From NCBI GenBank assembly GCA_026391355.1, contig JAPLDH010000070.1, forward strand, positions 27,822-91,821: a stretch of DNA of 64,000 nt, written 5' to 3'. The first letter of the stretch is position 1, and the number at the start of each line of letters is the position of its first letter. The notes beneath the pieces were generated by a model, which did no database searches, was not told where the DNA came from, and saw nothing but the letters and a program-made list of their open reading frames with translations. The stretch comes from Bacteroidota bacterium (GTDB lineage Bacteria; Bacteroidota; Bacteroidia; Bacteroidales; FEN-979). The position numbers and the translations under genes are program-made. Below are positions 42,138 through 49,901 of the stretch, piece after piece.

Positions 42138-44510
42138 TTATTCCAGTACGATTTTAGATGTTTTCAAACCAACCGCTGACCGTACATTTATAAAGTAAAC
42201 ACCTTTTGGTGCATCCGAAAGGTCGATCTGCTGTGATGCAGACCCTGTAACTTTCAAATTAGTATTTAACACTGACCTGCCATGGATATCTGAAATGGTG
42301 ATCTGAACATTTTCATGCATAATTCCGGCAACATTCAGGGTAAACTTCCCTTGTGAAGGATTGGGTGTAATGGTTATACTGAAATCATTGCCTTGCAGTT
42401 GTGGAATGGCATTACATGGGCTAAGGAACAGGTGAACCTGGTCAGTAGCGTCTGTTGTACAAGGTGTTTGGGCATATGCCGTAAGGGTACAGGTCCAGTT
42501 CAGGGTAGCAATATCATTTGGTCCGGGTGTATATATGGTAAACGGAATGGAATCAATAAGAAAGGTTCCATCACCGGAGGTTGTCCAAAGTACGTGATTG
42601 TAATTGGCTGCCTGCCCTTTAACAAGGATCATTGTGACCGGCATACACCACACTGTATCATTTCCCGCGAAAGCAGTTGTGTTCAGGAAAACAGAAACAG
42701 GGACGGAATCAGTTCTGGTTTCAGTTCCGTCATTAATGGTTGCAATATAAGTGGTGTTTTGCGTTGGGCTATCCACAGGGTTACGAATATTGGAGGTAAA
42801 TCCCGGGGGTACTGATGTCCATGAATAGGTATATGTACCTGAACCGCCCATTGCGCTTGCAAGTAACTGTGTGGATCCACCGATGCAAAGCGATGAAGGA
42901 GTAGCGTTAGCATTGAGACTCAGGATATCGGCAAAGCTGAATGAGGCGATCCGGGTATGCCAGTTGAATGACCCTGTTGTAGGAATATATTCCTGTGTGT
43001 ACCAGAATTTGGCATATTCGGATGGATCCACACTGACGGCGCTGTAATCACCCCAGCGGCAAGTATTTCCAGGTCCCCCGGTACCGGTGTTCGAACCCAC
43101 TCCGTTGAAAATGCCCCTCTCACTTATTGACATTGTGTTGAGCGGGTCACTGTTCATCCTTCCCGTATATCGGATAGAAGGGTTCAGGGTACTGCTTGAG
43201 ATAGAATAGCCAAGCGCAATATTACCGGTTGTATCCATGGCGATACTTGCTTCCCAGCGACAGTTTGCGTCAGGTGAATAGGTGGATTGCTGATATACAA
43301 ACCATGCACCTGTAGTTTTTCTTAATTCATACCACCTGACACCTGCCACATTGGAACCTGCATTGACCGTATGACATGTTACCATCGACCAATGGTCAGG
43401 GAAGTTCCGGAACTGAAGCCGGTACATAAGCCTGTCAGACATGGCGTGAGCCAGCCTGCTGGTTCCCTTTTGGGGTATCCCTGGCAGACTGCTGCTAAAT
43501 GTCTGGACGGGTAGTTGAACAAAATTACCGAAAGTGGAATTTGCAGGCGTAGTCCAATCTGCATGAAGTTCATTAAGCCCGAGAATATCGGATCCATCAT
43601 ACATGTAAAGAAAATAAGCAGGTGTTCCAAGGGGAGGAAAAGTCCCGTCACAGTCAGAAGGAAGCACACCATATGCATGATTGGATGCAGGAAGCGTGAA
43701 CCATACCATTTCGGCTGTCTGATCTCCTGCGAGCATCTTGTCGCGGTTAAAAGCGGCCTGTCCTGTCCCTACATAATTGTTGGCTCCTGATGAAAAACGG
43801 TTGACGCACATATAATAACCATCCACCCAGACCGATAATTTGGGATAATCTCCCATATCGGTAAACTGATACTGGTAACGGTAATAGGATCCGGTAGGGT
43901 CAGGTGTTGTGGAAACAGCAATCATTTGGAAGAAAGGTCCGTTCGGATAATGGGGCAGTGAAAATTGACTGATGATCCAACGATCGGCACCTTCATCATA
44001 AAGGACGATTGCATCACCGTCGTTATGATTGTTCGACATCCCGCTCCAAAGGCTACTGTTGGCAGTCGGACCCAGCAATTTTGTCCCGGTTTTATTGTAA
44101 ATCGCATAATGCATATTCACGATCTGGAAATAATTATTCGGACCAACATCCCCATGCGTATCAGGAGGATCAACATTATCGGAATCTGTGTTTCCGTCAT
44201 AATTCTGAATGGTTGTATCCGTAGTTACGGTACTTCCCATGTGGTTTTGTAAAACAGGATCAGACCAACCGGGAGCAAATGTTTTTTTTCGGGAATCTTT
44301 CCTTACATCAAAGAAATTCTTTACAATTCCATCTTTCCAGGAATTATCGGCTTTTGTCATAGATGTAACCGACATTTCACGCAAAGGAGGAGAAACGTCA
44401 AAAAAGACCGGTCTCTGAACAGATGTAGGTTTTATGACCCCCTTCATCTGTGGGAAGCCGACATTCACAGAGATTGTGAAAATTAAAAGAAGGTAAAGTT
44501 GTTTTTTCAT
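42138..44510 (-). CDS. T9SS-secreted protein, paralogue B
   Basis: A 790-residue tandem paralogue of the next downstream gene, with the same domain order: signal peptide (MKKQLYLLLIFTISVNVGFPQ), a large putative propeller domain with PPDTHGDVGPNNYFQIVNMH and YPNGPFFQMIAVSTTPDPTG, an Ig/PKD-like part (GSGTYTYSWTSVPPGF), and a sorting domain with ITITPNPSQGKFTLNV, ITISDIHGRSVL, APKGVYFINVRS and KIVLE. The start was taken at ATG 44510; 19 upstream codons precede a clear signal peptide and overlap the promoter. The pair is well conserved in the propeller part and more diverged in the N-terminal 60 residues. Confidence 0.88.
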   Translation of the reverse strand: MKKQLYLLLIFTISVNVGFPQMKGVIKPTSVQRPVFFDVSPPLREMSVTSMTKADNSWKDGIVKNFFDVRKDSRKKTFAPGWSDPVLQNHMGSTVTTDTTIQNYDGNTDSDNVDPPDTHGDVGPNNYFQIVNMHYAIYNKTGTKLLGPTANSSLWSGMSNNHNDGDAIVLYDEGADRWIISQFSLPHYPNGPFFQMIAVSTTPDPTGSYYRYQYQFTDMGDYPKLSVWVDGYYMCVNRFSSGANNYVGTGQAAFNRDKMLAGDQTAEMVWFTLPASNHAYGVLPSDCDGTFPPLGTPAYFLYMYDGSDILGLNELHADWTTPANSTFGNFVQLPVQTFSSSLPGIPQKGTSRLAHAMSDRLMYRLQFRNFPDHWSMVTCHTVNAGSNVAGVRWYELRKTTGAWFVYQQSTYSPDANCRWEASIAMDTTGNIALGYSISSSTLNPSIRYTGRMNSDPLNTMSISERGIFNGVGSNTGTGGPGNTCRWGDYSAVSVDPSEYAKFWYTQEYIPTTGSFNWHTRIASFSFADILSLNANATPSSLCIGGSTQLLASAMGGSGTYTYSWTSVPPGFTSNIRNPVDSPTQNTTYIATINDGTETRTDSVPVSVFLNTTAFAGNDTVWCMPVTMILVKGQAANYNHVLWTTSGDGTFLIDSIPFTIYTPGPNDIATLNWTCTLTAYAQTPCTTDATDQVHLFLSPCNAIPQLQGNDFSITITPNPSQGKFTLNVAGIMHENVQITISDIHGRSVLNTNLKVTGSASQQIDLSDAPKGVYFINVRSAVGLKTSKIVLE

Positions 44511-44526
44511 GGGGTGGATTTTTGTA

Positions 44527-44558
44527 CAAATATAAAGGATTACAGCCTTCAAATCAAA
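44527..44558 (-). promoter_or_regulatory. Promoter of paralogue B
   Basis: On the minus strand TTTG (44558-44555), a 20-bp gap and TATATTTG (44534-44527) match the Bacteroidota consensus and lie 17 bp before the ATG at 44510. Confidence 0.6.
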
Positions 44559-44651
44559 AAGCTGCAAACTTTTTTTTACTCGTTTTCAGGTATCCGGAAT
44601 TTGTACACTTCTTTTTATTAGTTTAGCTTTTTGATTCTTTAACCCTCTCTT

Positions 44652-45356
44652 ATGAACATAATCGTTACAGGTGCCAGCAAGGGAATTGGCGCTGAGGTTG
44701 TAAAAGTTCTCAGCAAGTTTAAAGGAAACCATATCGTTGCCGTATCGAGGAATGGTGAAGGTTTGCGAAAACTTTTAAACGAATGTGTTAAGATCACTCC
44801 TTCGGCAAAAATCCTGACCTGTGAGTTCGACCTGTCGCAGTTTGATTTTTATCCTTTTCTGCTTCAGAAAATTGAAACCTTCTTCCTCAACCCCGACATC
44901 CTGATCAATAATGCCGGTAAGCTTGTCAACAAACCCATTGAAAAAACTGATCATCAGGAGTTTGACGAGATTTTCAATGTGAATGTGAAAAGTATTTATT
45001 TTCTCACGCAAATGTTTGCACCGATCATGAACAAGGGAGGTCATATTGTAAATATCGGAAGTCTTGGCGGAATGCAGGGAACAAAAAAATTCAGCGGACT
45101 GGCAGCATACAGTGCCAGTAAAGGCGCAGTGAGTATCCTTACTGAAGCATTGGCAGAAGAGTTGGCAGAGCGTGAGATCAGTGTCAATTGCCTTGCCCTG
45201 GGCGGTGTACAAACTGAAATGTTCGCTCACGCTTTCCCCGGGAACCATGCCCTTCAGACTCCCCTGCAGGCAGCCTCGTTCATTGCGGATTTTGCCGTAA
45301 CAGGACAACGGTATTTTAACGGGAAGATTCTGCCATTATCGATCTCGGTGCCTTGA
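44652..45356 (+). CDS. Short-chain dehydrogenase/reductase
   Basis: A 234-residue Rossmann-fold oxidoreductase with the cofactor loop VTGASKGIGAEVV, the NNAG motif (LINNAGKLVNKP), the catalytic Ser in IVNIGSLGG and the YxxxK pair in AYSASKGAVSI. No substrate can be assigned; the family includes FabG-like ketoreductases. It is a monocistronic-looking gene, divergent from the T9SS paralogue and followed by a GGTCATTG word array. Confidence 0.92.
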   Translation: MNIIVTGASKGIGAEVVKVLSKFKGNHIVAVSRNGEGLRKLLNECVKITPSAKILTCEFDLSQFDFYPFLLQKIETFFLNPDILINNAGKLVNKPIEKTDHQEFDEIFNVNVKSIYFLTQMFAPIMNKGGHIVNIGSLGGMQGTKKFSGLAAYSASKGAVSILTEALAEELAEREISVNCLALGGVQTEMFAHAFPGNHALQTPLQAASFIADFAVTGQRYFNGKILPLSISVP

Positions 45357-45430
45357 TAGTGATTAGTCATTGGTCATTGGTCATTGGTCATTGGAAGATT
45401 TGATTTCTGCATTTTGCATTTTGCATTTTG
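45357..45430. repeat. GGTCATTG and GCATTTT word array
   Basis: Three to four GGTCATTG words follow the SDR stop. Three TTTTGCA words then run up to the 3' end of the convergent hydF gene. Confidence 0.85.
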
Positions 45431-45433
45431 AAT

Positions 45434-46657
45434 CTACAGGTAGTCTGCCTTCCCCTCTCTTGTAAAAGGTGCGATCGCACGATTGTATATGCCATGAACG
45501 TATGCGATGGCCATTCCGTAGTTTGAAACAGGGATACCTGCGTCAATTGCCGGTTTCAGCCGGCCGATCAATTGTTTTCGTGTGATCATGCAGCTACCGC
45601 ATTGGATCACCATGGCATACTCTTTTATATCGCCAGGAATGACATTAAGGCCGGCTACTACCTCATAATGAAGCTTTTTACCGGTAAAATTTGAGAGCCA
45701 CCGCGGGATCTTTACCCTGCCGATATCGTCACAGGAGACGTGATGGGTACAGGATTCAAGGATCAGTACCTTGTCTCCATCCTTCAACTTCGAAATGTAA
45801 GGAGTTCCCTGCATATAGTGATCAAAATCGCCTTTCTGCCTGGCAAGGACGATACTAAAACTGGTAAGCGGGATCTCTTTGGGAACGGCTGCATCCGCTT
45901 TGGGAAACACCTGACTGTCGGTGATGACGAGCGCCGGTTTCGGGTTCATCCTGCGGATATAGGCATCTGCCTCACGTTCCTTACAAACGGCAACAATTCC
46001 ATCATTATCCAGCACGTCACGGATCACTTGGACCTGGGGAAGGATCATTCTTCCTTCAGGCGCCTCTATATCGATCGGGGTGATCAGCAAAACGACATCT
46101 CCGTAAGAGATAAGATCTCCAACCAGCGGTTTCTTCGAATAGGCTGATTCGGGCATCTGTTCGCGAATTGCTTTGATCACATCATCCTGTTTATCCGGGA
46201 ACCTTGCGCTGAAACTGACTACCGGAACATCGTATTTGTCACGGATCACTTCCAGCAGGGGAAGACCGATTTCCTGCTCATCCGATTTATTGTGAATGAT
46301 CAGGAACGGGACATCCTGTTTGCAGAAATCAGTGATCCATTCTTTTTCAATCTCGTCGAATGTGTTGTGGGTGATCAGGAGTATCGCCAGGTCGATGATT
46401 TTAAGGGTTTCCTTCGATTTTGCAATGCGCTTTTTGCCCAGTTCACCTGTATCGTCAATTCCGGCAGTATCGATCATAATCACCGGTCCAAGACCTTCGA
46501 TCTCGATTGATTTCTTCACGGGATCGGTGGTTGTTCCGGCTACTTCAGAAACGATGGCAACATCCTGGCCGGTCATGGCATTGATAAAAGAGCTTTTCCC
46601 GTTATTGCGGCGTCCGAAAATACCGATATGGGGTTTTGTATCGCGGGTTTTGGTCAT
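45434..46657 (-). CDS. hydF: [FeFe]-hydrogenase H-cluster maturation GTPase
   Basis: A 407-residue scaffold protein on which the 2Fe subcluster of [FeFe]-hydrogenase is assembled. The GTPase domain (about 8-170) has FGRRNNGKSSFINAMTGQ, VAGTTTDPVKKS, MIDTAGIDD and HNKSD. The C-terminal cluster domain carries SCTHHVSCDDIGRVKIPRWL and VIQCGSCMITRKQ; the usual CGGC reads CGSC. No hydE, hydG or hydrogenase gene is in the window. Its ATG overlaps the stop of the HEPN gene (ATGA), an unusual partner. It implies anaerobic hydrogen metabolism. Confidence 0.95.
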   Translation of the reverse strand: MTKTRDTKPHIGIFGRRNNGKSSFINAMTGQDVAIVSEVAGTTTDPVKKSIEIEGLGPVIMIDTAGIDDTGELGKKRIAKSKETLKIIDLAILLITHNTFDEIEKEWITDFCKQDVPFLIIHNKSDEQEIGLPLLEVIRDKYDVPVVSFSARFPDKQDDVIKAIREQMPESAYSKKPLVGDLISYGDVVLLITPIDIEAPEGRMILPQVQVIRDVLDNDGIVAVCKEREADAYIRRMNPKPALVITDSQVFPKADAAVPKEIPLTSFSIVLARQKGDFDHYMQGTPYISKLKDGDKVLILESCTHHVSCDDIGRVKIPRWLSNFTGKKLHYEVVAGLNVIPGDIKEYAMVIQCGSCMITRKQLIGRLKPAIDAGIPVSNYGMAIAYVHGIYNRAIAPFTREGKADYL

Positions 46658-47103
46658 TGCTGGTTATTTGGTAGACTGGTAGGATCGGGTTGGTCAATTA
46701 ATTGTGTCAGGTATGAGAGGATCAGGGAAACCATGTCAAATAATGGTTCAACCTTCTCTTTCGAATATATAACAAAATCTTCATAATCTCCGTCATTTCT
46801 CATTTTGAAGAGTTCGTCATAAATTTTTGATATTTTTTTGGGAATGATTCCCTTTTTCACAAATTTCTCCTGAAAAACAGTCTTAATTCCTTTATGGGTC
46901 TTTCCTGAAAGCTGATATTTTAACAAAACCGCAGATACCATATAAAACACCGCATAATATAACCTATTGACAACAAGGTTATATGATGCCGTTTTATAAA
47001 TGTTTTGAGCGTCAGTAAAAGCTTCATGCGATTTTTCCATCCTGAAACTTATCAGGTCTTTCATGGAAAAATAACCGCTGTTTTTTGGTTCTTCGAAGAT
47101 CAT
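46654..47103 (-). CDS. HEPN domain protein
   Basis: A 149-residue helical protein of the HEPN family. It has FRMEKSHEAFTDAQNIYKTA, the core VVNRLYYAVFYMVSAVLLK and a C-terminal motif MRNDGDYEDFVIYSKE. The usual Rx4-6H RNase motif of active HEPN toxins is not evident; the equivalent place reads RNDGDYEDF. It overlaps the upstream nucleotidyltransferase gene (ATGA) and the downstream hydF (ATGA). HEPN/MNT pairs often form toxin-antitoxin modules in which MNT adenylylates HEPN; whether this one does is open. Confidence 0.88.
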   Translation of the reverse strand: MIFEEPKNSGYFSMKDLISFRMEKSHEAFTDAQNIYKTASYNLVVNRLYYAVFYMVSAVLLKYQLSGKTHKGIKTVFQEKFVKKGIIPKKISKIYDELFKMRNDGDYEDFVIYSKEKVEPLFDMVSLILSYLTQLIDQPDPTSLPNNQQ

Positions 47104-47417
47104 AATAGTTCAATTCCTTCCTTTTTAATATTTTGGTAATACGGCAATAGCTGAAACTTCCAAACATGTTCATCCGATCTCGTATGAACAGATATTTCAT
47201 CCCCGGTCTCATCTTCCAATGGATATATCGCATCCCAGATTTTCAGTTTAAGTTCAAAAGAAAATTCCTCCTCCTTAACGATGACAAGAAAGTCCCAGTC
47301 AGAATCTTTCCTGGCATCGCCACGGGCGCGGGATCCATAAAAGATAACCCTGGCATCCGGAACGATCTCATGTACAAGGCGTTTCACTTCGCCGGTTATA
47401 TATTCGTATTTGTCCAT
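47100..47417 (-). CDS. MNT-type nucleotidyltransferase domain protein
   Basis: A 105-residue minimal nucleotidyltransferase with the signature FYGSRARGDARKDSDWDFLV (GSxxRGx9DxD) and a later acidic strand EISVHTRSDEHVW. Such proteins add AMP groups to partner HEPN proteins in MntA/HepT-type modules. The start was set at ATG 47417; 17 upstream codons are Cys/Tyr-rich and lie outside the domain. Its stop overlaps the HEPN start. Confidence 0.9.
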   Translation of the reverse strand: MDKYEYITGEVKRLVHEIVPDARVIFYGSRARGDARKDSDWDFLVIVKEEEFSFELKLKIWDAIYPLEDETGDEISVHTRSDEHVWKFQLLPYYQNIKKEGIELL

Positions 47418-47720
47418 TGGGTTGTAAAAATACGAAAAAGTCACAACGTAACAAAGGCACAGAGGCACACAGGGATAAAGGGATTAAAGGATTGGGGGAT
47501 AATTAATGAAATAATGAATGATCAATGAAACATACTATGTTTTAATATATAAAACAAATTAAAATATATCTTCAACCTATTTTTTCGCAACCTTTGAAGA
47601 AATTTAATGAAAAGTAAAGACTAGTGAGTGAATTTAGACTAAAAAGGATGAATTGAAGTTAATAAACCTTGATCTGATTCCATTATCAGAAACCTGAATC
47701 AGAGAGACAAAAATAAATTG
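47418..47720. other. Intergenic region with weak words
   Basis: This 303-bp gap lies between divergent genes. Near 47440-47490 it has GTCACAACG/AACAAAGGCACAGAGGCACAC words similar to those near aroC. The rest is AT-rich. A 7-bp inverted repeat (CTGATTC / GAATCAG) lies about 30 bp before the VirJ-like gene. No gene was seen. Confidence 0.5.
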
Positions 47721-48392
47721 ATGATTTTGCTGCTGGAAAATATATTCCTGATAATCCTTTTTCCGCTGATCCTCGGATCGGATCAGGAAAAACTGCCGGT
47801 AACTGTTTATCCGGTTAACACCGGCACTACGGATTATTTCGTCCTGGTGGTTTCAGGCGACGGAGGGTGGAATGTGTGGGAAGAATTGCTTTCAAAAGAA
47901 CTGGTGAAACGCGGAGTGCCGGTAGCCGGGCTGGATGCCCGGAAGTATCTCTGGTCAAGAAAAAAACCTGAGGAAGTTACAACTGATGTGACAGGGATCA
48001 TCAAGTACTATCTTAAAGCATGGAACAAAAAATCCTTCATACTCCTCGGATATTCTTTTGGCGCTGATATTGTGCCTTTCATTGCATCGAGGCTTCAGGA
48101 GCCGGAGAAGGGCCAGCTTTCAAAACTTGTTCTGATCTCTCCCGATTCGCGGGGGGATTTCGAGATCCATCTGGCTGCAATGCTCAACTTCAACTGGAAC
48201 GATGCTCCATATGATGTGGCAGGGGAGTTGAAGAAGATCAAAGACATAAAGATCCGGTGCATTTTCGGCGAAGGCGAAGAAGTCTCACGGATCAGCGCAT
48301 TTCGCCTGCCTGGTGTTGAAGTGGCGACCCTTCCCGGAAAGCATCATTTCAGGTTTGATTTTAAGCCTGTTGTAGATCAGATATTGAAGTAA
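47721..48392 (+). CDS. VirJ/AcvB-like alpha/beta hydrolase
   Basis: A 223-residue exported protein. The N-terminal hydrophobic segment MILLLENIFLIILFPLILG acts as signal or anchor. The mature part has VVSGDGGWNVWEELLSKELV, the nucleophile elbow ILLGYSFGADIVPF, SPDSRGDFEIHL and the late His in PGKHHFRFD. These match the bacterial virulence protein VirJ family of periplasmic hydrolases. The ATG at 47721 was preferred to the TTG one codon earlier. The substrate is unknown; in some relatives lysyl-phosphatidylglycerol is cleaved. Confidence 0.85.
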   Translation: MILLLENIFLIILFPLILGSDQEKLPVTVYPVNTGTTDYFVLVVSGDGGWNVWEELLSKELVKRGVPVAGLDARKYLWSRKKPEEVTTDVTGIIKYYLKAWNKKSFILLGYSFGADIVPFIASRLQEPEKGQLSKLVLISPDSRGDFEIHLAAMLNFNWNDAPYDVAGELKKIKDIKIRCIFGEGEEVSRISAFRLPGVEVATLPGKHHFRFDFKPVVDQILK

Positions 48393-48436
48393 TAGTTATT
48401 GGTTATTGGTCCTTGGTCATTAGTGAACTGGCGAAC
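48393..48436. repeat. GGTTATTGG and GGTCATTAG word array
   Basis: The words TTATTGG, GGTCCTTGG, GGTCATTAG and AACTGGCGAAC lie between the convergent VirJ-like and aspA genes, starting right after the stop codon. Confidence 0.75.
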
Positions 48437-48459
48437 TTCTCCCTCCAATGCTTGGGGCT

Positions 48460-49899
48460 TTACGTCAGATCCCCCAGCGAATACCCAAGCTTAAGCAGGT
48501 TTTCGGGTTTCAGGATCTGTTTCAGGTGTACTTCATCGATCAGGTTCAACTTTGTATTTGCTTCAAAGATGGTAATTCCGGAGACTTTCATCTCCTTTGC
48601 AATGAGCGATGCCTTGTGATAACCGATATAGGGAACGAGCGCTGTTGTAATTGATGGGCTGTTGAACAGTTTTTCTTCCCCAATATGAATATCGACTTTA
48701 AGCCCTTCAAAAAGATTTTCTTTCAGCGTTTTGTCAGCAGCAATCAGTAGCTTCAGGCTTTCGATAAAAGAGATGCCTATCACCGGGAGATAAGCATTCA
48801 GTTCCAGGCAACCGGCAGCGCAGAGTGAGGCGATCAGGGTGTCGTTGCTATATACCCGGTGACTGACACTGATCACGAATTCTGGAATCACAGGATTGAT
48901 CTTGCCCGGCATGATAGAACTTCCGACCTGTTTCTGGGGTAAATGCAACTCATTTCTGCCAAGGAGATCGGATGCAAGAAGCCGGAGATCGGAAACCATC
49001 TTTTCGAGGTTCACAGCATGTGCCTTTAAAATGGCATGCACCTCCACAAGGGAATCGAGGTTGCTGGTTGCATCGGCAAGGTTTTCGCTGCGTGCAATGG
49101 GTAAACCTGTCAGTTTCTGAAGATGGTTCACTGCTTCCATAATGAAGAACAGGGGAACAGCGAGTCCGGTTCCAATGGCGCTACCTCCAAGGTTTATCGG
49201 CTTTATCCTTTCAAAACATTTGGATACTCTCCACCAATCCCTCGACAATGCTTCACTGTATGTACTGAAAAGTTTACCATACGATGATGGCACGGCTTCC
49301 TGCATCTGTGTATAGCCGATCCTGAGATTATTGCGATTGCTGTTTTCATGTTTCTCAACGATCGTCCGAAGTTCATTGATTCCGGTTTCCAGTTCATTCA
49401 ACAGGAACATCAGTGCAATATGAAGCGATGTTGGAATAACATCATTGGTGGATTGAAAAACATTGGCATGTTCCACCGGATCGATCAAACTATATTCACC
49501 GGGGTGCTTCCCCATCTTGGTTAGTGCAGTATTGGCAATGATCTCGTTGATGTTCATGTTGATGCTGGTTCCGGCGCCACCTGAAATGGCCGGTACGATA
49601 AAATGGTCAAACCATTCTCCTTCACTCACTTCCTTTGAAGCATCGATAAGCGCTTCTATTATCTGATCTTCAAAAAAATGAAAAGAAATCTTTTCTTCCT
49701 TATATTTCCCGATGGCTGCTTTTTTAAAATCCTTATAGGTCAGGTAGCAGGCTTGCTTTACCAGGCCGATTGCCTTGTACCATTCAACCGGAAAAGGAGT
49801 GATATCGGGAAAGTTCTCTCTTGCACGCAATGCATGGATCCCGTAAAATACATCTTCAGGGATCTCTCTTTCACCGATAAAGTCTGACTCTTTTCTCAT
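48460..49899 (-). CDS. aspA: Aspartate ammonia-lyase
   Basis: A 479-residue enzyme of the fumarase/aspartase superfamily, releasing ammonia from aspartate to give fumarate. It shows GEREIPEDVFYGIHALRA, GGAGTSINMNINEIIANTAL, FQSTNDVIPTSLHIA and the superfamily signature GSSIMPGKINPVIPE, which matches AspA better than FumC. The ATG at 49899 gives the normal family length and start (MRKESDFIGEREIP); a longer upstream frame overlaps the divergent gene. Only 2 bp separate its ATG from the first ATG of the divergent surface-protein gene. Confidence 0.94.
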   Translation of the reverse strand: MRKESDFIGEREIPEDVFYGIHALRARENFPDITPFPVEWYKAIGLVKQACYLTYKDFKKAAIGKYKEEKISFHFFEDQIIEALIDASKEVSEGEWFDHFIVPAISGGAGTSINMNINEIIANTALTKMGKHPGEYSLIDPVEHANVFQSTNDVIPTSLHIALMFLLNELETGINELRTIVEKHENSNRNNLRIGYTQMQEAVPSSYGKLFSTYSEALSRDWWRVSKCFERIKPINLGGSAIGTGLAVPLFFIMEAVNHLQKLTGLPIARSENLADATSNLDSLVEVHAILKAHAVNLEKMVSDLRLLASDLLGRNELHLPQKQVGSSIMPGKINPVIPEFVISVSHRVYSNDTLIASLCAAGCLELNAYLPVIGISFIESLKLLIAADKTLKENLFEGLKVDIHIGEEKLFNSPSITTALVPYIGYHKASLIAKEMKVSGITIFEANTKLNLIDEVHLKQILKPENLLKLGYSLGDLT

Positions 49900-49901
49900 G
49901 A

